Origin: Kiritimatiellia bacterium
Lineage (GTDB): Bacteria; Verrucomicrobiota; Kiritimatiellia; UBA8416; JADHWI01
DNA length: 64,000 nt
NCBI GenBank assembly: GCA_030744755.1
Contig: JASLPY010000003.1
Location: 116,980 to 180,979 of the forward strand
Reading direction: 5' to 3'
Positions 27,515 to 35,114 of this stretch are shown here, in pieces. Position 1 is the first letter of the stretch; every line of letters begins with the position of its first letter. The position numbers were made by a program, and so were the translations under genes. A model generated the notes under the pieces. That model worked only from the letters and a program-made list of their open reading frames with translations. It did no database searches and had not been told where the DNA came from.

Positions 27515-28061
27515 CTCTTTCTCCCTAACATATGGAACTCCCTCCGCCAACGGAGGTAGTGATATTTTCCCGATTCTACCCGTCCCCACCTTCGGCGTCG
27601 ATAGCCTTCTGCCCGGTTTCCATTCTCAGTCGTCTCGCCGCGAAAGATCATCTTCTCGTGACCTCTACCAGGGAGAATAAACCGCTGTATGTGTAACGTG
27701 TTTATTAGCAATGCTTTGCGTATAACGATATGGTTTTCTCGTAACACCCGCAGTTTCTAACCTCTGCGCCGCCCCACTCATCGGTTGAACTCCCGCCTGG
27801 TTGGGGTTGGTGCCGCCTTCTTCCCGGAGCCACTGGACATGTTGTTATGAGTTGCTCTAGATTGGGTGTTAGGAAGCTCCTGCTTGTGCACGGTTAATAG
27901 GCTGTTAATAACCTGTTAACAGTAGTAAATAAATTTTTCTTGTGTTCAGCTCAAAGATAGGGTGGACTGACGACTGTTGGAGCGCGGAATTTCCGCACTG
28001 TTCGTCATGCGTACGATACGAATTTACACCCTTTCAGGGTTCGGTTTCTAGGGAATACAAC
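27515..28061. other. Region upstream of dnaA: candidate origin/regulatory DNA, no gene seen
   Basis: About 550 bases between the divergent M24 peptidase and dnaA hold no convincing gene. The part from about 27890 is AT-rich and contains three phased 11-base repeats (listed separately) followed by AGTAGTAAATAAATTTTT. No perfect TTATCCACA DnaA box was found by eye. dnaA translation could begin as early as 27942, but the GTG at 28062 fits the family start better. Confidence 0.5.
27891..27923. repeat. Three phased 11-bp GTTAAYA repeats upstream of dnaA
   Basis: Units starting at 27891, 27902 and 27913 each carry GTTAATA, GTTAATA and GTTAACA at the same position, so the repeat length is one helical turn. 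They are followed directly by AGTAGTAAATAA, which resembles a DnaA-trio run (TAG/TAA). The arrangement suggests cooperative binding of an initiator or regulator on one helix face. Confidence 0.55.
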
Positions 28062-29420
28062 GTGGGCGAGAAATCAGCCAATGAATTGTGGAGTTCGGCC
28101 TGCCGAAATCTGCAGGATATTCTCCATCCTGACGTGTTCTCGCGCTGGATCGATGTTATAGCCCCGCTTTCCCTCAACGACAATGTCCTTACTCTGGCGG
28201 TTGATAACGACTTTTACCAAACGTGGCTCGAAGAGAACTACCTGCCGCTTATAAAGAGCGCATTACGTTCGGAGCACGACTCGGATTTGGAAATCTCTTT
28301 TGCTGTTCGTGCAAAGGATGAAGCGCCAGTTTCGGCGCGCTCACCGTCGAAGCTAACCATTCGCGACCGCTTGTCAAAGAAGCGTTCTGTACCCAAGCCG
28401 GCGTTAAATCCAAAGTTTATTTTTGACCGCTTCATTGTGGGGCCTTCCAATAATTTTGCCTACGCGGCGTCTCAAGCCGTTGCGCAGGCGCCCGCCAGGG
28501 CGTACAACCCACTTTTCATTTACGGAGATGTTGGGCTGGGAAAAACACACTTGATGCAGGCAATCGGGCACCACGCGTCTACAACATCACGCGCCAGCGT
28601 TTGCTACCTTTCGTCGGAGGCATTCGTGAACGAGTATATCGATGCTCTTCAGAATCGCAAACTCGTTGAATTCAGAAGGAAGTATCGGAATACGGATCTT
28701 CTTCTGATTGACGATATTCATTTCCTTGCCAGGAAGGAACGGATGCAGGAGGAGTTCTTTCACACGTTTAACTCCCTTTTCGACGCGCATAAGCAAATCG
28801 TGATGACGAGCGACAGGCCTGCGAGTGAAATTGCGGGAATCGAACAGCGGCTTGTTTCCCGTTTTGAATGGGGTCTTGTGACGGAGTTGGAGACTCCCGA
28901 CTTGGAGACGCGGATCGCCATTCTCCGGCACAAGCAGGAACAGACGCAGGTTTTTCTCCCGGATGAACTGGTGCAGTTCATTGCTGAAAACATTCAGTCA
29001 AATATTCGTCGTCTCGAAGGAGCTCTCATTCGTGTGGTCTCCTATGCCTCCCTGACTGGACGTGACCTCTCGCTGGATACCCTTCGCTACCTTCTTCGCG
29101 ACACTCTCGAGCAGGAGAAACAGACAGAGGTTAGTTTCGAAGCTATCCAGAGAGCCGTAGCTGAGCACTATGATATTCGTCTCGCGGATATGTCGAGCAA
29201 GCGGCGGCATCGTGCAGTTGCCGTTCCAAGGCAGATTGCCATGTTTCTATGCCGGACCATAACGAAATCATCTCTTCCTGATATTGCTAATTCTTTTGGC
29301 AAAACACATGCAACCGTTCTCTATGCTTACCGGACGATCCAAAACCGGATGGATGTCGATCCCGATCTCAAGCAGAACGTTTCCACTATTTCCCGCAAGC
29401 TCGGTAAGCCTGTTGCCTGA
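28062..29420 (+). CDS. dnaA: Chromosomal replication initiator DnaA
   Basis: DnaA binds the origin and opens it. With the GTG at 28062 (AGGG eight bases upstream) the length is 452 residues, as usual; the N-terminal LWSSACRNLQDILHPDVFSRWI is domain I. The AAA+ part has Walker A GDVGLGKTH (about 154-162), Walker B LLIDDIHFLA and sensor/arginine-finger region GIEQRLVSRFEWG. The C-terminal DNA-binding domain reads ALPRQIAMFLCR-like (VPRQIAMFLCR) and ends with KTHATVLYAYRTI, the signature helix. An in-frame extension to 27942 is not family-like. dnaN follows after a 395-base AT-rich gap. Confidence 0.96.
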   Translation: MGEKSANELWSSACRNLQDILHPDVFSRWIDVIAPLSLNDNVLTLAVDNDFYQTWLEENYLPLIKSALRSEHDSDLEISFAVRAKDEAPVSARSPSKLTIRDRLSKKRSVPKPALNPKFIFDRFIVGPSNNFAYAASQAVAQAPARAYNPLFIYGDVGLGKTHLMQAIGHHASTTSRASVCYLSSEAFVNEYIDALQNRKLVEFRRKYRNTDLLLIDDIHFLARKERMQEEFFHTFNSLFDAHKQIVMTSDRPASEIAGIEQRLVSRFEWGLVTELETPDLETRIAILRHKQEQTQVFLPDELVQFIAENIQSNIRRLEGALIRVVSYASLTGRDLSLDTLRYLLRDTLEQEKQTEVSFEAIQRAVAEHYDIRLADMSSKRRHRAVAVPRQIAMFLCRTITKSSLPDIANSFGKTHATVLYAYRTIQNRMDVDPDLKQNVSTISRKLGKPVA

Positions 29421-29815
29421 TTTATAAATGCGCTGCCGAATGCGCCTGTTCCTGCTTGCAGCAGATGCCTGTTTGTCCTGCGGCGTTCTTTTTTATTGAA
29501 GGAGGAAAATATTTTTCCTTCCATTGGATATGAACAAAACCTGTTTGTGACATGAGAATATCTTGATGATGACTGTTAATACTTTCCAGCTTGTTGATAA
29601 TTCACATTCTTCTCTCCAGGTCGTTACAGAGTTACTAACATCTATTTTTGCACGAAAGCCTTATTTAATGGGCACAAACTGAGTTTTTTACTTTGTCATC
29701 ATACCATAATAATAGTACTGTCATTACTCATGTATGATTAACTTATTAACCGCTTGGTGCGCTACTGCCGGGAGTGCCGGAAAACTGAAAGCGAAGTGCA
29801 TTACAGGAGATCTAA
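29421..29815. other. AT-rich dnaA-dnaN intergenic region, possible part of oriC
   Basis: These 395 bases hold no plausible gene. They are clearly more AT-rich than the surroundings and contain TGTTAATA, TTGATAATTCACA and an ATAATAATAGTA run near 29708, which could be unwinding or DnaA-binding sequences. No perfect DnaA box consensus was recognised. The dnaN promoter must lie here. Confidence 0.5.
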
Positions 29816-30910
29816 ATGAAACTGAAAGTGACAAAGGCAACGTTGCTTGAAGGCTTGCACATCGTGCAGAACGTTGTCGGCGTAAGAAGCACGTTACCAA
29901 TCCTGTCCAATGTTCTTCTTACTGCCGAAGAGAATAAGCTTTGGCTTACTACGACTGACTTAGAGGTTAGCGTTCGTTGCGGAATTGAGGCGGACATAGA
30001 ACAGGATGGCATGAGTACTCTTCCGGCAAGGAGACTCAGCAGTATTGTTCGTGAACTTCCTGACGCTACAATCAATGTTGAGATTGATAAGAATGATGTA
30101 GCATCCGTCGAATGTGGATCCTCGTACTTCAAGATTATCGGGTTGAGCAATGAAGAGTTTCCACCGGTATCCAATCCGGAGGAGAAACACTGCTACAACA
30201 TGGACCAGGGCGTGTTCAGAGAGATGCTTAAGAAGACTGCCTATGCGGCATCAAGCGACGAGACACGATTCGTGCTCAACGGGGTGCTTCTGAGTTTTCG
30301 AGAAGGAAAGCTCACAATGGTGGCAACGGACGGACGGCGACTTGCGCTTGTGGAGAGCGAAGTGGAGTTTCCGGATGAGGCAGAAGGGGACATGATTCTG
30401 CCCACCAAGGCGGTTTCCGAGCTACTGCATGTTTTGGGTGAAGAGGGGGATCTGAAGATCTACGCGAAGGAGAATCAGATAGTATTCGAGTTCGACGATG
30501 TCCTCCTGGCTTCGAAATTGATAGACGGTACATACCCTAACTATCGTCAGGTGATACCCACGCAATGCGAAGAACGCGTGACGGTGGAAAGAGAAGTGTT
30601 GTTGACGGCCCTGAAGCGAGCATCACTTCTTACCACCGATAAGTCCAGTGCCACAAAGTTGACTTTCAATGACAATCAACTCGTGGTTGTTACTACTTCT
30701 CCTGATGTCGGCGAAGCCAGGGAAACGTTGGCTATCAAATACACAGGCAAAGAAATAACCGTGGCGTTCAATGCAGAATACATGATGGATCCGTTGCGAA
30801 ACCTGTCCAATGACGAGATCTTCGTGGAGCTCACAGACGATCTTAGCCCCGGGGTAATCAAGTGTGACATCCCGTTCCTGTATGTTCTGATGCCGATGCG
30901 AATCTCGTAG
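29816..30910 (+). CDS. dnaN: DNA polymerase III sliding clamp (beta subunit)
   Basis: The 364-residue protein is the ring-shaped processivity clamp. Its three-domain pattern is visible: start MKLKVTKATLLEGLHIVQNVVGVRSTLPILSN-type opening, a middle block VLNGVLLSFREGKLTMVATDGRRLAL, and the C-terminal YVLMPMRIS end that shapes the protein-binding pocket. AGGAG precedes the ATG with normal spacing. Location just after dnaA is the common bacterial order. tRNA-Gln follows 76 bases downstream on the same strand. Confidence 0.97.
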   Translation: MKLKVTKATLLEGLHIVQNVVGVRSTLPILSNVLLTAEENKLWLTTTDLEVSVRCGIEADIEQDGMSTLPARRLSSIVRELPDATINVEIDKNDVASVECGSSYFKIIGLSNEEFPPVSNPEEKHCYNMDQGVFREMLKKTAYAASSDETRFVLNGVLLSFREGKLTMVATDGRRLALVESEVEFPDEAEGDMILPTKAVSELLHVLGEEGDLKIYAKENQIVFEFDDVLLASKLIDGTYPNYRQVIPTQCEERVTVEREVLLTALKRASLLTTDKSSATKLTFNDNQLVVVTTSPDVGEARETLAIKYTGKEITVAFNAEYMMDPLRNLSNDEIFVELTDDLSPGVIKCDIPFLYVLMPMRIS

Positions 30911-30986
30911 AATCGCAGGAAGATAAAGAGAAGAAATTCAGACTTGTATGGCTAAGGCGTTACACTGTAATCTTCCGCCCTTGAAT

Positions 30987-31060
30987 TGCCCGATGGTGTA
31001 ACGGTAGCACAGCTGACTCTGGATCAGCCGGTCTAGGTTCAAATCCTAGTCGGGCAACCA
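30987..31060 (+). tRNA. tRNA-Gln (anticodon CTG)
   Basis: A 74-base cloverleaf: acceptor TGCCCGA / TCGGGCA, anticodon stem GCTGA / TCAGC with loop CTCTGGA (anticodon CTG, reading CAG), T arm with GTTCAAATC, and an encoded ACCA end. It lies just downstream of dnaN, and its 3' end is only three bases from the stop of the convergent chorismate mutase gene. Confidence 0.95.
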
Positions 31061-31063
31061 TTT

Positions 31064-31798
31064 CTACAGTACAGGCCGCCGAAGGAGATACTCCACCTGG
31101 ACCTCTTTGTTCAGAGGAATCACCCAGTCCTTGTAGATCTTAACTACTATTTCCGGGGTGAGAGTTGAATCATTGGCCGCCTGTATTAATCCCGCATATT
31201 GAGCGGTTTTTTCGCGTACCCGTTGCACAACGTTGATTTCCACCTCGGTATCGGTGAGAAGAGAAACCAAGCCTTCGCGGTCCCCCGCGGCTATAAGTGG
31301 CGCATATCTGTCCGTATACGCCTGAAACTTGCTTTCAGCAACGAATTCGCCGTAATGGATCCGTTTTGACAAGGCCTGCAGGCAAACCACGTCATTTACA
31401 GCGCTGGAACCGTACTGTCCATCATCACCCTCTGCGCAAATCTGTGTGACAACATGCTGCTCGTAGACCTCTCGGATCCGCGCATTGAAATTCAGGGTTC
31501 CGTCGGTAACCAGGACATCCGGGAAATCGAGTCTCTCGAGAATGGGGTCGGGAAGATCAGAAAAAAACGGATGTTCATCGGAACTCGTATATCGCCGAAG
31601 TTGGGAATGGAGGACCTCGGTGCCGTGCAGAAGAAAATTAATGAGGCTTCTATCCCCAAGCGCAACACCGAGGGCACCAGGAAGATAAACCACACGGTTC
31701 AAACTGAACTGGGACCGTTCAATCAGTGCAAAGATGATCGTTTCCTCAAGTCGGGCAAGGACGGCACGTATACGATCCAGTGTCAGTTCTTTATGCAT
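31064..31798 (-). CDS. Eukaryote-type (AroQ-beta) chorismate mutase
   Basis: The 244-residue protein aligns along its length with what I recall of yeast chorismate mutase (ARO7), not with the roughly 90-residue bacterial AroQ domains. Shared blocks are RLEETIIFALIERSQF, RRYTSSDEHPFF, LQALSKRIHYGEFVAESKFQ and TPEIVVKIYKDWVIPL. Using yeast numbering, catalytic Arg16, Arg157, Lys168 and Glu198 correspond to Arg11, Arg146, Lys157 and Glu187. The allosteric Arg75-Arg76 and Gly141-Ser142 are kept, Thr145 is Val134, and Glu246 is Gln234. It converts chorismate to prephenate for Phe/Tyr synthesis. The gene stands alone, convergent with tRNA-Gln. Confidence 0.88.
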   Translation of the reverse strand: MHKELTLDRIRAVLARLEETIIFALIERSQFSLNRVVYLPGALGVALGDRSLINFLLHGTEVLHSQLRRYTSSDEHPFFSDLPDPILERLDFPDVLVTDGTLNFNARIREVYEQHVVTQICAEGDDGQYGSSAVNDVVCLQALSKRIHYGEFVAESKFQAYTDRYAPLIAAGDREGLVSLLTDTEVEINVVQRVREKTAQYAGLIQAANDSTLTPEIVVKIYKDWVIPLNKEVQVEYLLRRPVL

Positions 31799-31908
31799 TG
31801 TCGTAGTCTATAGATAGAAGATACCTGCGTGCAACAGGATTTGCGGACGTATTCCTGCCGGATTAGGGACAGGGAGAAAGCGGCTAGCGCAAGCCGGCAC
31901 GAAGTCGT

Positions 31909-33192
31909 CTACTCTTTGTCATCCAGAGCGTCCCTGACGGCAACGGCGAGCGATTCACGAGTGAACGGTTTGTAGATTACCGGAGGCACATCGCCGGATT
32001 CGCCCTTCTGGATATTTATCTGGTGAGTGAACCCGGTCATCAGGAGAACCTTGAGGCCCTGCCGAGCTTGCCGGAGTCTATCGGCAAGCTCACGCCCGTT
32101 GAGGCGTGGCATTACGATGTCCGACAGCAGAAGGTCGAGGGGTTCTGTACGATGTTCGCAATGCTCGAGAGCTTCGGCTCCGTTAGTGGCTTCAGACACC
32201 TGGTAGCCGAGGCCCCCCAGGATTCGCACAGTGAGGTTTCTAACCGCCGGCTCATCTTCAACAACCAATACATGTTCGTTCCCTGTGGGAACTGGGCTGC
32301 GTACGTCGACAGGTGCACTCGAAACAAGACCCGGCGCCTTAGGAAAATAGAGAAGAAACTCAGTTCCCTGTCCCGGGGAAGAATTGAAGTCTATTCTTCC
32401 GTCAAACTGCTGGACGGTCCGATAAACCATTGAAAGCCCAAGACCAGTTCCCATGTCTTTTGTCTTCGTTGTAAAGAAAGGCTCGAAGAGGTGCTGTTGA
32501 ACGTGGGCGGACATGCCGCACCCTGTATCGCGAACGATCAACAGCAGGTATTCCTCATGTGACGCATTCAAACCGACAGAAAGCCATAGGTCATCCGAGC
32601 AATTGATAGTGCGCGTTTCTATCGTGAGTTTCCCGCCAGAGACCATGGCGTCACGGGCGTTAATGCCGAGATTCATAATGACTTGCTCGAAGAGACCGGT
32701 GTCACCACGCACGGTTCCGGGGGTCTCATCGAGTATCGTTACGAGTTCTATGTCCGTTCCGAGAGTGTGACGAAGGAGTTTGTCCATTCTGACAACGACG
32801 GAATTGAGGCTAACGGCAGTGAGATCAAGCGGTTGTTTGCGGCTGAAAGACAGAAGGCGTTTAGTAAGATCAGCCGCACGCTCGGCTGCCCGGACGATTT
32901 CTTTGGCGTCATTCTTTATTCGATCATTGCTGCCGGATTCGGCCAGTAACAGTTGAGAGAAACCTAGAATGGACGTAAGCAAGTTGTTGAAATCGTGGGC
33001 GATCCCACCTGCAAGGCGTCCAAGGGCCTCCATCTTTTCGAGTTGGCGAAGCTTATCTTCACTGTGCCGAAGTTCCTCTTGTGCTTCATGCCGCCGGGTT
33101 GACCTCGAGAATACGTCCATCATAATTCTTAACAAAAATGGCATCCGGGGAATGCTCGAAAACGGTTGCGGCAAGCCCGTCAGAACAAGCAC
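31909..33192 (-). CDS. Hybrid histidine kinase (HisKA-HATPase-receiver) with disrupted N-terminal PAS
   Basis: The open frame encodes a phospho-acceptor helix ([20 protein letters not shown], His in AHDFNN), a HATPase with N box NLGINARDAM, G1 DTGCGMS and G2 GTGLGLSMV, and a C-terminal receiver (VLVVEDEP, phospho-Asp in LLLSDIVMP, Lys in VIYKPF). There is no membrane segment. The first 35 residues are not protein-like because the upstream PAS sequence lies in another frame and ends in TGA at 33086-33088. The true translation start of this frame is therefore unclear; ATGs at 33123 and 33120 lack a good ribosome-binding site. It follows sixA on the same strand. Confidence 0.75.
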   Translation of the reverse strand: MLVLTGLPQPFSSIPRMPFLLRIMMDVFSRSTRRHEAQEELRHSEDKLRQLEKMEALGRLAGGIAHDFNNLLTSILGFSQLLLAESGSNDRIKNDAKEIVRAAERAADLTKRLLSFSRKQPLDLTAVSLNSVVVRMDKLLRHTLGTDIELVTILDETPGTVRGDTGLFEQVIMNLGINARDAMVSGGKLTIETRTINCSDDLWLSVGLNASHEEYLLLIVRDTGCGMSAHVQQHLFEPFFTTKTKDMGTGLGLSMVYRTVQQFDGRIDFNSSPGQGTEFLLYFPKAPGLVSSAPVDVRSPVPTGNEHVLVVEDEPAVRNLTVRILGGLGYQVSEATNGAEALEHCEHRTEPLDLLLSDIVMPRLNGRELADRLRQARQGLKVLLMTGFTHQINIQKGESGDVPPVIYKPFTRESLAVAVRDALDDKE

Positions 33193-33232
33193 CCGGCTCG
33201 GAAACTATGCTTTCATCGGCATCGGACATCAT
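33086..33232 (-). pseudogene. Truncated PAS-domain fragment, out of frame with the hybrid kinase
   Basis: From the ATG at 33232 this frame reads MMSDADESIV and then TVFEHSPDAIFVKNYDGRI and LEVNPAA, an unmistakable first half of a PAS domain, before TGA at 33086-33088. The next bases, read one frame over, continue as AQEELRHSEDKLRQLEKM, the normal linker into a histidine kinase. The rest of the PAS domain (about 70 residues) is absent. A deletion that also shifted the frame explains this best. Confidence 0.7.
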
Positions 33233-33346
33233 CAGAACTCCGTCAAACAGATCAGTACGTGATAGAAGAACAGAAAGGAACCATAGTAACAGACGCTAAA
33301 AAGGCCGCCAAGCAAGAAGAAAACCGCAGAATTCGTTGGAGTGGAC

Positions 33347-33847
33347 CTAGACGGCAAGACGGCGAAGGACGGAGGGCGGAATGAATGAATCTACGCAGGC
33401 CGTCCCGGGAAGCAAGCCCCTGTCTATAGACAGGCAGCAGACGGATGTCTTCTTGAAACGAAAATCCGTGACATCAGACCCGCATACGAGCAGGCCGGAA
33501 AGAACAGCCACGTTAGGCATATGACCAACAAGCATAGTCGGTCTTTCGGTCAGGCCTCTCAACCAGGGAAGAAGTGCCGAGGGGTCAGCGCCGGGCTCGA
33601 GTTCTTCGCGGATAATCATGCGTCCCGTATAACCGAGTTCCTCCGCGAAAATCTCTGCCGTCTGCCTGGCGCGGATCAAGGGGCTGGACACAATACGAGA
33701 CACGGGTGTTTCCAAAACGGCAAAACCGCGGGCAGCCTGCCGCGTCCGCACGAGTCCCTTGTCGGACAAAACTCTCTTAGCATCACTGCCTAGACCCGAG
33801 GACTGCACGTCAACCGCGTGACCGTGACGGACTAAAAAAAGGTGCAT
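33347..33847 (-). CDS. sixA: SixA-type phosphohistidine phosphatase
   Basis: The 166-residue protein is of the histidine phosphatase (phosphoglycerate mutase-like) superfamily in its short SixA form: LVRHGHAVD with the catalytic RHG, SDKGLVRTRQAARG, ISSPLIRARQTAEI-like (IVSSPLIRARQTAEI), and the second catalytic His in LVGHMPNVA. SixA removes phosphate from phosphohistidine on phosphorelay or PTS proteins. The ATG at 33847 has AGGA eight bases upstream; the longer frame upstream is not protein-like. It lies directly before the hybrid kinase on the same strand, which would make sense if it tuned that relay. Confidence 0.87.
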   Translation of the reverse strand: MHLFLVRHGHAVDVQSSGLGSDAKRVLSDKGLVRTRQAARGFAVLETPVSRIVSSPLIRARQTAEIFAEELGYTGRMIIREELEPGADPSALLPWLRGLTERPTMLVGHMPNVAVLSGLLVCGSDVTDFRFKKTSVCCLSIDRGLLPGTACVDSFIPPSVLRRLAV

Positions 33848-34113
33848 CGTAAAGCGTCCTAAATCAGAAAACAACGGGTATAGGAAGACAACCCGCAGGC
33901 GTCTTCCTAAAACAAACGGCAAAAGATATTGTTTTTTTATTAACAGAAAAGGGAGACGCTGGCGAACGTTTTCTCCGAATAACCAATTTCCGGGGGAACC
34001 AAGCGCAGAATATATGTGTGGTTTCAGATTGCAGTTCGGATTGCATCGGGAAAGGAAGTGTGGTTTAAAGCCACAAGTAAAGCAACCGAATGAGCCGCAG
34101 GAGATGGCACCGA

Positions 34114-35097
34114 ATGAAACCGCCGAAGAACATATTGGTTCGTCTTGAATCGTCAAACAGAGTGTTGATCTCGACACACGCCAAGCCTGACGGTGACGCG
34201 CTGGGATCTGTACTGGGGTTAGCCAGAATTCTAAAAGCAAACGGAAAACAGGCCGGGATAGTGAGGCCCGACAGTTTACCGCGCCGATATGAACCGTTTG
34301 TGGAGGCGGGCGACTTCCTTGAAGGAATAGACGAAAAGGAGTGGGATGTACTTGTTGTTTTAGACTGTGGGGATATCTCACGCGTTGAGGATGGCGCCGG
34401 AAAAGTTGCCGCGGCGATGGCCGTAATCAACATAGATCATCACCATTCAAATACGGAATTTGGGGAGATTAACTGGGTTGACTCTAAATGCAGTTCCACA
34501 GGAGAGATGATATACCGGCTCGCACGCGAGGCAGGCTGGAGAATATCACCACCAGCGGCAGAAGCGCTATGGGTTGCGCTTGTGACCGATACAGGGCGCT
34601 TTTCCTATGAAAACACCTCGCCGGAGGTGCTGAATGTTGCAGCGGAGCTGGTTGCGATGGGCGTTCCAGTATCAAAGATAAACCACACGATCTACGAAAG
34701 CGTAACACTGAAGGGCCAGAGATTGCGGGCGCGAGCAATGGCCAGCCTGGAGGTATGTGAAGACGGTGCTGTTGCGCTGGTAAGACTTGGCCGAGAGGAT
34801 TTCGAGGCAACGGGTTGCGGAACAGAAGAAACGGAAGACATCGTCAATATTCCCAGAAGTATAGAAGGTGCAAAGATTGCCCTGCTGCTGTACGAGTTGC
34901 CGGAGGAAGAAACGAAAACATCAACAAAGGCAAGTTTCAGAACCGTTGAGCCATACGATGCGGCATTGATCTGCCGGACCCTTGGTGGCGGTGGCCACCA
35001 ACGCGCGGCGGGATGCTCGATCGAAGGAAGACTGACCGAGGCAAGGGAAACCGTTCTGGACCTCATCCACAAGATGTGGTTCAGCGGCGACGAGTAA
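34114..35097 (+). CDS. nrnA: DHH/DHHA1 phosphoesterase (NrnA-like oligoribonuclease / pAp phosphatase)
   Basis: The protein (327 residues from the ATG at 34114, 335 from 34090) shows the DHH-family metal motifs HAKPDGDALGS, VLDCGD, IDHHHSN and TDTGRFSY. Its DHHA1 C-terminus ends with GGGGHQRAAGCS. NrnA enzymes degrade nanoRNA of two to five bases and dephosphorylate pAp or c-di-nucleotide breakdown products in the cytoplasm. AGGAG ten bases before the 34114 ATG favours it; the 34090 ATG has no clear site. It stands between sixA and the convergent transglutaminase gene. Confidence 0.9.
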   Translation: MKPPKNILVRLESSNRVLISTHAKPDGDALGSVLGLARILKANGKQAGIVRPDSLPRRYEPFVEAGDFLEGIDEKEWDVLVVLDCGDISRVEDGAGKVAAAMAVINIDHHHSNTEFGEINWVDSKCSSTGEMIYRLAREAGWRISPPAAEALWVALVTDTGRFSYENTSPEVLNVAAELVAMGVPVSKINHTIYESVTLKGQRLRARAMASLEVCEDGAVALVRLGREDFEATGCGTEETEDIVNIPRSIEGAKIALLLYELPEEETKTSTKASFRTVEPYDAALICRTLGGGGHQRAAGCSIEGRLTEARETVLDLIHKMWFSGDE

Positions 35098-35114
35098 GAA
35101 ACGGCCCGTTCTTC

